From positions 2,108,001 through 2,172,000 of the forward strand of contig OZ251497.1 in the NCBI GenBank assembly GCA_965242735.1: a stretch of 64,000 bases of DNA, given 5' to 3'. The position numbers and the translations under genes are program-made. Numbering within the stretch: the stretch's first letter is position 1; each line of letters starts with the position of its first letter. A model generated the notes under the pieces. That model did no database searches, was not told the origin of the DNA, and was given only the letters and a program-made list of their open reading frames with translations. Positions 25,913 to 33,566 of this stretch are shown here, one piece after another. This stretch comes from G958295645 sp965242735. Lineage in GTDB: Bacteria; Gemmatimonadota; Gemmatimonadetes; Longimicrobiales; Gaopeijiaceae.

Positions 25913-25983
25913 CGGCACCGCGAAGCGTTGCGGCGCGCCAACGCTAACGATGTTCCGGCTAGTCCAAAGCGGGCCGGGCTGGA

Positions 25984-26685
25984 CTAGGCCGAAGCGGGCC
26001 GGTCCAGTCCTTCCTTGGCGAGGAAGGCGGCCAGGGCTCGAAACGCCTTGCCGCGGTGGCTGCGCTCGTTCTTGGCGGCGGGGTCGAGCTCGGCGAAGGA
26101 GCGAGACGAAGCGCCGTCCTCGAAGAGGGGGTCGTAGCCGAATCCGCCTGCGCCGCGGGGAGATGGGAGGATGCGGCCCGGCGCCTCGCCGCGAAAGCAG
26201 CGTGCGGCCGGACCGGCGCTTTGGCCGCCTTGCCGCGCCGGCCTCGCCGCGGCACCGCTGCTCTCCGGGACGAACACCGCCGCGACGCACACGTACTTGG
26301 CGTCCCGGCGCGGCGCGGGTACGCCCCGCATGAGCGACAGGAGATGCGCGTTGTTCGCGTCGTCTCGATCCATTCCCGGATAGGCGGCCAACGGCGCGAA
26401 CCGCTTGGTGCGCACGCCGGGCCGTCCGTTCAGGAAGGCAACCTCCAGCCCGGAGTCGTCGGCGACCGCCGGCATCCCCGACTTGCGCGCGAAGTACCGC
26501 GCCTTGGCAGCCGCGTTTTCCTCGAACGTGTCCCAGCGCTCGATGCCGTCCTCCTCGGCGGACCATGGCAGGCCCGCCGCGTCCAAGGAGACCAAGCGCA
26601 CGCCCCGGACACGCGCCGCAGCCAGGATGTCGCGCACTTCGCGCGCCTTGTGCGTGCTTCGAGTGGCCAGCAGGACGGTCGTCAC
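25984..26685 (-). CDS. rdgB: XTP/dITP diphosphatase (HAM1/RdgB)
   Basis: 233 residues, hydrolysing non-canonical purine triphosphates to keep them out of DNA. Motifs: LLATRSTHKAREV at the N-terminus, VADDSGLEV, GGFGYDPLF and KNERSHRGKAF. A roughly 25-residue insertion (SSGAAARPARQGGQSAG) lies mid-protein, longer than in typical RdgB. Start GTG 26685. Downstream-most gene of the minus-strand run that begins with the Mrp operon. Confidence 0.95.
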   Translation of the reverse strand: MTTVLLATRSTHKAREVRDILAAARVRGVRLVSLDAAGLPWSAEEDGIERWDTFEENAAAKARYFARKSGMPAVADDSGLEVAFLNGRPGVRTKRFAPLAAYPGMDRDDANNAHLLSLMRGVPAPRRDAKYVCVAAVFVPESSGAAARPARQGGQSAGPAARCFRGEAPGRILPSPRGAGGFGYDPLFEDGASSRSFAELDPAAKNERSHRGKAFRALAAFLAKEGLDRPASA

Positions 26686-26722
26686 GAAACCGGTTTGCCA
26701 AGGCCGCGAGCCGCGGCGGCGT

Positions 26723-26851
26723 TCACTGGCCTGCCTCCTTGCCCTGCCCGCGCATCAGCAGGTCCGGCAACTGCCGAGCGCATTCGTCCAGGTCGTCGAA
26801 GCACTGTTCGTCCACGACTTCGTTGTGGCTGAACATCAGGCAATCGGTCAC
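26723..26851 (-). CDS. tiny coupled ORF, 42 aa
   Basis: GTG 26851 overlaps the stop of the 16-codon ORF upstream (GTGA). The product is acidic, with FSHNEVVDEQCFDDLDECARQ and a short Leu-rich end. No family recognised. It precedes rdgB by 37 nt. Coding is supported only by the chain of start-stop overlaps and the amphipathic look. Confidence 0.35.
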   Translation of the reverse strand: MTDCLMFSHNEVVDEQCFDDLDECARQLPDLLMRGQGKEAGQ

Positions 26852-26898
26852 TCCGTTACCGCGGTCGTGCCGACCATGTACTCCTTGACGCGCTTCAT
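26848..26898 (-). CDS. tiny coupled ORF, 16 aa
   Basis: ATG 26898 lies inside the stop of the 29-codon ORF (ATGA) and is preceded by GGAGG in GCGGAGGAAGTCCG. The product MKRVKEYMVGTTAVTE ends in a GTGA overlap with the next tiny ORF. A one-base shift would join it to the 42-aa frame, so a frameshifted single gene is an alternative. Confidence 0.3.
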   Translation of the reverse strand: MKRVKEYMVGTTAVTE

Positions 26899-26984
26899 CG
26901 GACTTCCTCCGCGACGGCGCGGAGCTCTCCGTTGGCAGCCTTGCGCGCCTCTTCGAACTCAGCGCCCGGAGGAACGGCCGTCAC
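26895..26984 (-). CDS. tiny coupled ORF, 29 aa
   Basis: GTG 26984 overlaps the rfaE2 stop (GTGA). The peptide (TAVPPGAEFEEARKAANGE then LRAVAEEVR) is strongly amphipathic and charged. It ends in an ATGA overlap with the next tiny ORF. Unknown function. Confidence 0.35.
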   Translation of the reverse strand: MTAVPPGAEFEEARKAANGELRAVAEEVR

Positions 26985-27508
26985 GACCGATCTTCCGCTG
27001 CCCGAATGCGCGCCGCCAACGCTGTCGACGAACGGCCCGGGGCCAGCGGCAGCACGACGACCTGCCCGCCCCGCGCTTCGACGGACGCCCGGCCGGCCAC
27101 CGACGCGCGGTCGTAGTCGCCCCCCTTGACCAGCACGTCGGGCTGGAGCGCCGCGACCAGCGCTTCGGGCGTGTCTTCGTCGAACAGCGTCACGCAGTCC
27201 ACGGACTCCAGCGCGGCCAAGACGGCGGCGCGGTCGTCCTGATCGACGAAGGGACGGCCCCGGCCCTTGCCCAGCCGCCGGGCCGAAGCGTCGGTGTTGA
27301 TCCCCACGACCATGGCGTCGCCCAGGCGGCGGGCTTGGTTCAGGTACCCCACGTGACCCGCGTGCAGCAGGTCGAAGCAGCCGTTGGTGAACACCAGCCG
27401 GAACGACCGCGCCGGACCGAAGCGCGCCTCGGCTTCGGGGCGAGACAGGATCTTGGCGTCCGGAGAGCGGGGTCCCCGCGATCCGCCCGCCGGCGGCGCC
27501 CCGGTCAG
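26981..27508 (-). CDS. rfaE2: ADP-heptose synthase C-domain: heptose-1-phosphate adenylyltransferase
   Basis: About 175 residues, equivalent to the HldE C-terminal half that joins AMP to D-beta-D-heptose-1-phosphate for LPS core synthesis. Signatures: VFTNGCFDLLHAGHVGYLN (nucleotidyltransferase HxGH region), GINTDASARRLGKGRGRP and DVLVKGGDYDRASVAG. There is no in-frame ATG, GTG or TTG upstream of the first motif. The best start is CTG 27508, overlapping the stop of the antiporter gene (CTGA). No kinase half (RfaE1) is in the window. Confidence 0.88.
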   Translation of the reverse strand: MTGAPPAGGSRGPRSPDAKILSRPEAEARFGPARSFRLVFTNGCFDLLHAGHVGYLNQARRLGDAMVVGINTDASARRLGKGRGRPFVDQDDRAAVLAALESVDCVTLFDEDTPEALVAALQPDVLVKGGDYDRASVAGRASVEARGGQVVVLPLAPGRSSTALAARIRAAEDRS

Positions 27509-29208
27509 AGAAACTGGAAGAACAGGAAGGCGGCCAGCATGACGGCGACCCACAGCACCATGCTCCCTGCGGGCCAGCTCCGGGCCAGGGGACCGTGCGG
27601 GGCGTGCGCGCGAAACGCCGCGCGGTACGCGGGGGTCGCAACGGCGGCCGCTCCTTCGCGCAGCGCCAAGCCCGCCCGAGCCGCCGCGTCGCCGCAACGG
27701 CGAACCATCCGGGCGCCGGCGCGGCGGTACAGCCAGTCCGCGTCCAAGTTGACTGCGGGAATCTCGGCCGGGTAGACCTTCCAGAGCTGGAACGCGACCA
27801 CGGCGCAGATGGCGAACGCCAGCAGCTGAAGCTGCGTCACGACGTGCGGCGCGTCGTACGGATTGTAGTCCACGGCGTGCGGCAGCAGACCGTAGAGCAG
27901 TTCCGGCCAGACGCCGATGGCGATGCAGGCCGCGGCGCCGACGCTCATCGCGGCGATCATGTTCCACGGCGGTTCGCGCGTGCGGATGCCCGAGTCGTTC
28001 GCGAAGAACGCGAAGAACGGGATCTTGATGCCCGCATGTTCCACGACGCCGGCCGAAGCAAAGATCATGACGGGCCAGATCCATACGTGGCCCTCGTAGA
28101 TCAGCGCCGACATGATCATCGACTTGGACACGAATCCGTTGAAGAGGGGCACGGCCGAGATCGACAGCGCGCCGACGATGCAGAGCGTGGCCGTGACGGG
28201 CATCGTCTTGTAGAGCCCCCCCAGGTCGGACGCCTTCGTCTTGCCGGTCATGTGCATGACCGCGCCCATGGCCATGAACAACAGGCCCTTGAAGAGCACG
28301 TCGTTGAACGCGTGCGCGACCGCGCCGTTGACGGCCAGCGCCGTGCCGACGCCGATGCCGCACACCATGAAGCCGATCTGGTTGATCATCGAGTAGGCCA
28401 GCGTCCGCCGCAGATCGTTCTCGATGACGGCGTAGAAGATCGGGAAGCACGCCATCGCGGCGCCGACGAACACGAGGACGTCCGTGCCCGGGAAGGCGCG
28501 GGCGAGCGCGTAGATCGCCACCTTGGTCGTGAACGCGCTCAGGAAGACGGTGCCCGTGGGCGTCCCCTCCGGATACGCGTCGACGAGCCATCCGTGCAGG
28601 AGGGGAAAGGCGGCCTTGACGCCGATGGCCAAGAAGATCAGCCACCCGGCGAGTCCATCCAGACCGATGTAGCCGAAGGTCAGGTCGCCCGTCTCGTCCA
28701 CCCGCGCGAGCGCCCCCGCCAGCAGCGCCACGCCCGACACGACCTGCACGATCAGATAGCGCGTCCCCGCCCGCATGGCACGCGCCCCGGACCGCGACCA
28801 CACCAGGAAGACGGAGCTGACGGCCAGCAGCTCCCAGAACACGAAGAGCGAAATGACGTCGCCCGCAAACACTGCGCCCAGCGCGCTGCCGGCATAGACC
28901 ATGGCCGACACGTGCTGCAGCGTCGCGCCGTCCCCCTTCTTCAGGTGGAGGGAATAGACGACCGCGATGAACGCGGCCAAGTGGAAGAGGTAGCCGAAGA
29001 GCAAGCTCAATTCGTCCACGCGCACGGGCTGCAGCACGTATCCCATGAGCTGCATCTGCAACTGGTCGCCGGCCTCCACGCCCGCGATGTTGACCGCCCC
29101 CAGGACGGGAACCAGGACCAGCAGCGCCTTGCGAACCGCGCCGCGCGTCGCTCCCGCCAGCGCCGCCCCGGCGAAGAAGAGCAGGAAGGGAGGCAGGCCG
29201 CTCGTCAT
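27505..29208 (-). CDS. third antiporter-like subunit (MrpD/NuoL family) of the Mrp complex
   Basis: 567 residues with about 14-16 membrane helices. YLFHLAAFIAVVYSLHLKK, ELLAVSSVFLVWSR, GVKAAFPLLHGWLVDAYPE (the proton-channel Lys helix) and AVIENDLRRTLAYSMINQIGFM are antiporter-type complex I/Mrp signatures. It carries a longer C-terminal amphipathic region than the other two D-type proteins in the operon. Start ATG 29208. It would originally have followed the second mrpD-like gene, but a 2.4-kb element now separates them. Confidence 0.92.
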   Translation of the reverse strand: MTSGLPPFLLFFAGAALAGATRGAVRKALLVLVPVLGAVNIAGVEAGDQLQMQLMGYVLQPVRVDELSLLFGYLFHLAAFIAVVYSLHLKKGDGATLQHVSAMVYAGSALGAVFAGDVISLFVFWELLAVSSVFLVWSRSGARAMRAGTRYLIVQVVSGVALLAGALARVDETGDLTFGYIGLDGLAGWLIFLAIGVKAAFPLLHGWLVDAYPEGTPTGTVFLSAFTTKVAIYALARAFPGTDVLVFVGAAMACFPIFYAVIENDLRRTLAYSMINQIGFMVCGIGVGTALAVNGAVAHAFNDVLFKGLLFMAMGAVMHMTGKTKASDLGGLYKTMPVTATLCIVGALSISAVPLFNGFVSKSMIMSALIYEGHVWIWPVMIFASAGVVEHAGIKIPFFAFFANDSGIRTREPPWNMIAAMSVGAAACIAIGVWPELLYGLLPHAVDYNPYDAPHVVTQLQLLAFAICAVVAFQLWKVYPAEIPAVNLDADWLYRRAGARMVRRCGDAAARAGLALREGAAAVATPAYRAAFRAHAPHGPLARSWPAGSMVLWVAVMLAAFLFFQFL

Positions 29209-29271
29209 TCGCCGTCCTCGCGCCGGGCACAGGCGAGGCCGCGGGAGCCACAGGCAAACGACGGCGCCGCG

Positions 29272-29523
29272 CTACTCGTCATCGTAGTAGTCCTCGCGCC
29301 GCATGACCAAGCGCCGGAGCCCCTTCGACGCCACGATCAGCGCGGCGATGCCGACAAAGCCGTAGACCGGATAGAAGAGCCGGTATTCCTCGAGCGCGTG
29401 ATGCTTGCCGTGCGGGCTCACGAAGAAGCCGGCGACGACGAGCGCCGCGCAGAGACCGAAGAAGACCCCCAGGATCGCACGCGCCCACCGGGGCGGGACG
29501 CTGTTGGGCCCGTGGCCGCTCAT
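29272..29523 (-). CDS. small two-helix membrane protein of the Mrp operon
   Basis: 83 residues with two hydrophobic segments (AILGVFFGLCAALVVAGFFV and YGFVGIAALIVASKG) and a charged tail MRREDYYDDE. It begins MSGHG at ATG 29523, inside the left copy of the 36-bp repeat, immediately after a relic of the mrpD 3' end (LMTGFVGR then stop). Probably an accessory subunit of the antiporter complex; no named family recognised. Confidence 0.7.
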   Translation of the reverse strand: MSGHGPNSVPPRWARAILGVFFGLCAALVVAGFFVSPHGKHHALEEYRLFYPVYGFVGIAALIVASKGLRRLVMRREDYYDDE

Positions 29524-29546
29524 CGGCCGACAAACCCCGTCATGAG
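29511..29546. repeat. 36-bp direct repeat, left copy (att-like)
   Basis: Begins CGTGGCCGCTCATCGGCCGAC and matches 31938-31973 with three mismatches in 36. On the minus strand it encodes LMTGFVGR-stop, then ATGAGCGGCCACG. It is the displaced end of the mrpD-like gene. Confidence 0.85.
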
Positions 29547-29902
29547 GAGTGCGCCCGTGCTGCTGGGGAAGGCGTTTTCCGGGCCGTAGCCCTTTGGTGT
29601 TGTGGCCGGGCGATTCCCGACCGCACAAACAACTTCGCACCTAATGTCCAACACGCTCCCACGTGCTGTAGGGCCGGAGCTTCTTTGTGCGCCGTTCCAG
29701 CCGCTCGCATCCGCGGGCGTCCTGGGGTTGGGCGTCTCGGGAGAGAAGACCCCGACCAAGCCACCTTGCGGTCGGGTTGCTGGGCGATCCCATCGAGGGC
29801 CTCCAGCAGGTCGTCCTTGTCGGCGTTGCGGGTGGTGGTGCGTTTCATTCCGTCTGCTTTGATGCGGTGGCGTCCGGTCCGATTGACCAAACGTACCTTC
29901 AA
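29540..29902 (-). pseudogene. unidentified short, probably frameshifted gene in the element
   Basis: The frame from TTG 29902 (or ATG 29848) encodes MKRTTTRNADKDDLLEALD and AQQPDRKVAW, which look protein-like, then decays. An alternative frame continues plausibly with RGCERLERRTKKLRPYSTW to a TAG near 29642. A shift near 29750 would join them. No family recognised; this is all I can see in the stretch between the left repeat and the 127-aa gene. Confidence 0.3.
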
Positions 29903-29926
29903 GTTACACGAGTCCTAGAATTCCCG

Positions 29927-30310
29927 CTATGGCTCAACGGGCCGTCTTTGGGCCTCTTCTTCACCCGCCGCCGCCCACGTCAGCGCGAACTTCACGGTTG
30001 CGCCGTCCTTGAGAAGCTCGATCGGAAGGGAGTTGTAGGCGTCGTGGCCCGCTCTACCGATGTCTTCGCACAGTTCCTTCAGGCTCGCCACCCGCACGGA
30101 CTCCAAGCCGTCGGGAAGATCGGTGAGCTCCCACACGCCGTCCTTGTAGGTCACGTAGCCCACCTCCTCGTGCATCACGCCGAGCACCACAGTCTGCGTC
30201 TCTTCGTTGGCGTCGATGATGTCAGCGGTGATGTAGTCCCCCTTATTCACGTATCCCTCTGTCGCGCAGTGGTCGTGATAGTCCTGTATCTCTTGCTGAA
30301 ACGTGTTCAT
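29927..30310 (-). CDS. acidic hypothetical protein in the element
   Basis: 127 residues from ATG 30310, low GC for this genome and rich in Glu/Asp/Tyr (NTFQQEIQDYHDHCATEGYV, GVMHEEVGYVTYKDGVWELT). The ending KFALTWAAAGEEEAQRRPVE is charged. No family recognised; composition and position right after the DNA polymerase remnant suggest a phage origin. Confidence 0.6.
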   Translation of the reverse strand: MNTFQQEIQDYHDHCATEGYVNKGDYITADIIDANEETQTVVLGVMHEEVGYVTYKDGVWELTDLPDGLESVRVASLKELCEDIGRAGHDAYNSLPIELLKDGATVKFALTWAAAGEEEAQRRPVEP

Positions 30311-30313
30311 ACT

Positions 30314-30840
30314 GTCCTTTGTCCGTCGGGCGGTTGGTCAACATAGATTCCGATGTCGGCCTCGGCGGCCAACGGTAAGTCCTTCGTCCACGACGCAGGT
30401 TGCGCAGCAGGTCCAGCAGTCTTCCTTGTGACACTCCACGTGCGCTCCCCCACTTTGGAAGTGAGACTGTCGTGCACGTGGCCAACAACGCGAAGCTCGT
30501 TCTTCTGGCATCGAAGCATGGCCGTAGTCAACACGTCTCGGGCGGTACCCTGTGCGGCGTTCTCAAACAACAAGTCGCCGTACACCTTCCCCAGAAGACT
30601 GGCGATTCCTTCTTGGTCTTGCGGTAGCGCAAGCCGCCGCCGTCCTGCACCCGACGGCAGACGATGTGTCGCCCGCTCGGTAACCGCATGAACACGTTTT
30701 CGCCCACGCGCATGATCTTCAGTCGCCGTGCAGGTACTCGTGGACGCACGCCTGGCGGAAAGCGTACTCCAAGTCGCGATGGCACGAGTGCACGGAAGCG
30801 TACGTGTTGTGGAACGCTCGGTATAGCCGCTTTGCCAGGC
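30314..30840 (-). pseudogene. remnant of a phage family-A DNA polymerase (C-terminal third), multiple frameshifts
   Basis: Three frames together reconstruct the end of a phage PolA: RLYRAFHNTYASVHSCH and LEYAFRQACVHEY; then VFMRLPSGRHIVCRRVQDGG and LRYRKTKKE; then GKVYGDLLFENAAQGTARDV, LTTAMLRCQKNELRVVGHVH and DSLTSKVGE; and finally LLDLLRNL plus SWTKDLPLAAEADIG. LPSGR, ENAAQ..ARD and the catalytic-type HVHD motif are typical. At least three frame changes and loss of the N-terminal two thirds show it is dead. Confidence 0.75.
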
Positions 30841-30902
30841 CGATGCCCACGTCATGGCCTGGGCGTGCGCCAAGATGGCGTGCATGGGATGCACGGCGGC
30901 GC

Positions 30903-31133
30903 TCATCGAGTCCTCCTCGCACCGACAGCCCAGCCGACGTAGCCGCCCACCGTCCAGCCGACGCCTCCGAAGAGCACGGCGTGGGCCAGGTCGACGCCGA
31001 TGGGCGCGGCCAACGGCGACAGCCCGACGCCGACGGCGGCAAGCGACGTGGCGCCGACGAACCCGCCCAGCACCAGGCCGCAGACAGCCGAGACCAGCCG
31101 GTGCGCTCGCGCCTCCATGCTCGGGGCACTCAT
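30903..31133 (-). CDS. small membrane protein in the element
   Basis: 76 residues, Gly/Ala/Val-rich, with two likely membrane segments (VSAVCGLVLGGFVGATSLAA and HAVLFGGVGWTVGGYVGWAV). Start ATG 31133 overlaps the lipoprotein stop (ATGA). Its own stop overlaps another ATG (30906) whose frame soon becomes meaningless over the polymerase remnant. A holin-like role is conceivable but unsupported. Confidence 0.55.
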   Translation of the reverse strand: MSAPSMEARAHRLVSAVCGLVLGGFVGATSLAAVGVGLSPLAAPIGVDLAHAVLFGGVGWTVGGYVGWAVGARRTR

Positions 31134-31699
31134 CGGGCGTCTCCTTCGGCCCAGAACTCAAGCCAGGTGACGGGCTCGATTCCCATCTCCGAGAGCTTGC
31201 CGAAAAACGCGTGGGACATGGCGGACGAAACAAGGAGGTCTCGAAACAAGCCGCCGTTCACGTATACCCGGACCGTCGTGCTTTGGCCAGGCTCGAACGA
31301 GTCGGCGTTGATGTAAATGTCGGTGTCATACCAGCTGTCGCAGTACCGGCAAGCTCGCGGAACGAACCGGTACTGAAACAAGCTCTTCAACTCTGTGCCG
31401 TCGAGCAGGTACGCTTCGACGGTGCGCGGTCTGCTGTACAAGTCCATCTTGACATCCAGCAGAGTTGCCACGCTCTTCCGCGTTTGCTTGTAGCGCAGGC
31501 CGTACTCGGTCGTTCGCGGGTTTTCGGCGGCCTTGTGAACGGCGCGTCCGGTTGCGATCTCGACCACGCCGCGCACGCTGTCCATGGTGGTGACTTGCGC
31601 GACGGACGAAGGCATCTGATTGTAGACGGTGGGCGGAACGCACGCCGTGCAAATTACAGCCGCGAGCAATCCCGCCGCGAGGATACTTGCCAAGTTCAT
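31130..31699 (-). CDS. putative lipoprotein in the element
   Basis: 189 residues. Start ATG 31699 has GGAGAG at good spacing and gives the signal sequence LASILAAGLLAAVICTAC, with a possible lipobox CTAC (atypical -3 residue). An in-frame ATG 31759 overlaps the previous stop and is an alternative. The body contains RYFVP-like segments with a Cys pair (RACRYCDSWYDTDIYINAD). No family recognised. Codon use is less GC-biased than in the flanking Mrp genes. Confidence 0.55.
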   Translation of the reverse strand: MNLASILAAGLLAAVICTACVPPTVYNQMPSSVAQVTTMDSVRGVVEIATGRAVHKAAENPRTTEYGLRYKQTRKSVATLLDVKMDLYSRPRTVEAYLLDGTELKSLFQYRFVPRACRYCDSWYDTDIYINADSFEPGQSTTVRVYVNGGLFRDLLVSSAMSHAFFGKLSEMGIEPVTWLEFWAEGDAR

Positions 31700-31755
31700 C
31701 AGTTCTCTCCGTTCAGGGTTCGGGGTTCGCCGGGCGGCGGCCATGTCGGCGGCGC

Positions 31756-31950
31756 TCATCGGGTGCGCTCCTTGGCCAGGCGTTCGCGCTCCATTCGCTC
31801 GCTCGAGTCGAGAGCCTTGCGGATGGCGCCGCGAAGCCACTCGGCTTGCGACGTATCGGCGTGGGCGGCGGCTTTGGCCACGCGCTCGCCCCAGTTCGGG
31901 CGGAGCTTCACGCCCATGATCTTCTTGCGCGCCGAGCCGTGGCCGCTCAT
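31756..31950 (-). CDS. small ribbon-helix-helix (CopG/Arc-like) protein
   Basis: 64 residues. VKLRPNWGERVAKAAAHADT and SQAEWLRGAIRKALDS read as a short strand followed by two helices, the ribbon-helix-helix pattern of small DNA-binding regulators. Start ATG 31950 overlaps the mrpD-like stop within the right 36-bp repeat (MSGHG start, as in the 83-aa protein), so the first residues come from the target site. Could regulate the element or be an orphan antitoxin. Confidence 0.55.
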   Translation of the reverse strand: MSGHGSARKKIMGVKLRPNWGERVAKAAAHADTSQAEWLRGAIRKALDSSERMERERLAKERTR

Positions 31951-31973
31951 CGGCCGACGACCGCCGTCATGAG
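31938..31973. repeat. 36-bp direct repeat, right copy (att-like)
   Basis: Matches 29511-29546 with three mismatches. On the minus strand it encodes the functional mrpD-like C-terminus LMTAVVGR-stop and the overlapping ATG of the ribbon-helix-helix gene. Confidence 0.85.
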
Positions 31974-33407
31974 CTTGTAGACGGGCTCGGGGTACGCAAA
32001 GAGCGCGAGACACGCCACGGACGTCGCCACGATGGCGATCAGCGACATCGTCGGGGCCTCTCGAATCTTGGCGGACTCCGGGGCCTTGCCGAAGAAGCCC
32101 TTGACCGGCACTTCCATCAAGTACGCGAGCGACATCAGCGAACTCAGCATCAGCGCCGCGAGCAGGCCGGCCTGCCCCGCCTCCAACGTGCCCAGGCCCA
32201 GGAACCACTTGCTCCACGCGCCTCCGGTCGGCGGCAGTCCGGCGATGCACAGCGCGCCGACGAAGAAGGCGGCGAACGTCACGGGCATGACGCGCCCGAG
32301 ACCGCCGAGCTGGCTCACTTCGGTCTTGTGCGCCGCCACCATGATCGCCCCTGCGCAGAAGAACAGGGTGATCTTGCCGAACGCGTGCATCACGATGTGC
32401 ATGCCTCCGCCCACGATCCCCCAGCTGTTGGCCAGCATGGCGCCCAGCACGATGTAGGAGAGCTGTCCCACCGTCGAGTACGCCAGCCGCGCCTTCAAGT
32501 TGTCCTTGCGAAACGCCACGAGCGAGCCCAGCAGGACGGTGGCCGCGGCCAGCCACATGAGCCACGTCGACGCGTCGGTTTCCGTGACGAAGTCGATCCC
32601 GAACACGTACACCGTGATCTTCAGAATCGCGAACACGCCGGCCTTGACCACGGCGACGGCGTGCAGCAACGCGCTGACGGGCGTCGGCGCCACCATCGCG
32701 GCAGGCAGCCAGCGGTGAAACGGCATGACCGCGGCCTTGCCGATTCCGAAGACGAAGAGCGCGAGCAGGACCGGAAGGGCGGCCGTGTCGGTCCACTGCC
32801 CCTCGAGAATCCCGCCGGGCCGGAAGTCCAGCGTGCCGGCCACCGAATAGGTCCAGACGATGGCCAGGAGCTGGAACACGATCGACGTCGAGAAGAGCAC
32901 GCCCAGGTAGACGCGCCCCGCCTTCTTGGCCGCGTCCGTCCCCGCGTGCGTGACCAGCGGGAACGTCGTCAGCGATAGGACTTCGTAGAAGACGAAGAGC
33001 GTGAACAGGTTGCCGGCGAAGGCGACGCCCATGGCGGACGCGATGGCGTAGGCGAAGAAGACGTAGAAGCGCGTCTGGTTGGCCTCGCCGTGACCGCGCA
33101 TGTAGCCGACGGCGTAGATCGTGGTAACGATCCAGAGGAAGGAGGCGACCAGGGCGAACACCATTCCCAGGGGCTCCAAGGCCAGCGACAGGGCGATCCC
33201 CGGCAACGGCTCGGCCAGCACGACCTCGATCGCTTCGCCGGCGGCGTCCATCGACCGGTACAGGCTCGCCACGATGGCGAACAACGCGGCGGCCGACGCC
33301 AAGCTCGCCGCCTCGCGGGCGTTGGGCCTGGAACGCAACAGCAGGATGAAGGCGGTCCCCGCCACGGGAACCACCAACGCCAGGACGAGAGCCACGGCGG
33401 GGCTCAT
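31947..33407 (-). CDS. second MrpD-like antiporter subunit
   Basis: 486 residues, about 14 membrane helices. TIYAVGYMRGHGEANQTRFY, VFYEVLSLTTFPLVTHAGT, GKAAVMPFHRWLPAAMVAPT (key Lys helix), PVSALLHAVAVVKAGVF and LKARLAYSTVGQLSYI are hallmark MrpA/MrpD/NuoL proton-channel motifs. ATG 33407 was chosen over a longer repetitive upstream frame. Its last eight codons lie in the att-like repeat. Confidence 0.94.
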   Translation of the reverse strand: MSPAVALVLALVVPVAGTAFILLLRSRPNAREAASLASAAALFAIVASLYRSMDAAGEAIEVVLAEPLPGIALSLALEPLGMVFALVASFLWIVTTIYAVGYMRGHGEANQTRFYVFFAYAIASAMGVAFAGNLFTLFVFYEVLSLTTFPLVTHAGTDAAKKAGRVYLGVLFSTSIVFQLLAIVWTYSVAGTLDFRPGGILEGQWTDTAALPVLLALFVFGIGKAAVMPFHRWLPAAMVAPTPVSALLHAVAVVKAGVFAILKITVYVFGIDFVTETDASTWLMWLAAATVLLGSLVAFRKDNLKARLAYSTVGQLSYIVLGAMLANSWGIVGGGMHIVMHAFGKITLFFCAGAIMVAAHKTEVSQLGGLGRVMPVTFAAFFVGALCIAGLPPTGGAWSKWFLGLGTLEAGQAGLLAALMLSSLMSLAYLMEVPVKGFFGKAPESAKIREAPTMSLIAIVATSVACLALFAYPEPVYKLMTAVVGR

Positions 33408-33566
33408 CGGCGGCCTCGCAGCACCAAGACCGCGCGCATCGGGGGTCCCGCGGCGCCAAGGCCGGGCTCGTCGGCGGCCCCGCAGCACCGAAGGCCGCGC
33501 GCATCGGGGGCCCCACGGCGCCATGGCCGGGCTCCTCGGCGGCCCCGCAGCGCCATGGCCGGGCTC
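33408..33566. repeat. tandem repeat at the mrpD-mrpD junction
   Basis: Two copies of about 65 bp, each starting TCGGCGGCC(T/C)CGCAGCACC and ending GGCCGGGCT, plus a partial third copy, fill the gap between the two mrpD-like genes. Reading frames run through all copies, so the upstream gene appears to have a long N-terminal extension that I reject. Confidence 0.8.

Larger units (their letters stand above)
29547..31937. mobile_element. phage-like integrated element in the mrp operon, degraded
   Basis: About 2.4 kb between 36-bp imperfect direct repeats, inserted exactly at the 3' end of the mrpD-like gene so that the gene's last eight codons are re-created on the operon side. The content is foreign to the operon: a ribbon-helix-helix protein, a lipoprotein, a small membrane protein, a frameshifted family-A DNA polymerase remnant and an acidic protein, all minus strand and of lower GC than the neighbours. 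No integrase gene is visible, so the element is probably a remnant or was moved in trans. Confidence 0.65.

Noticed and set aside
25820..25915. Possible protein fragment between the palindromic units (GPLDALQAMFDAP)
   Set aside because: Too short and with no start or recognisable family.
29520..29759. 79-aa ORF ending LMTGFVGR
   Set aside because: Only its last residues are meaningful, as the displaced mrpD end; the rest is an out-of-frame reading of element DNA.
33408..33524. N-terminal extension of the second mrpD-like gene
   Set aside because: Encoded by the junction tandem repeat and Arg/Pro-rich; the membrane protein begins naturally at ATG 33407.
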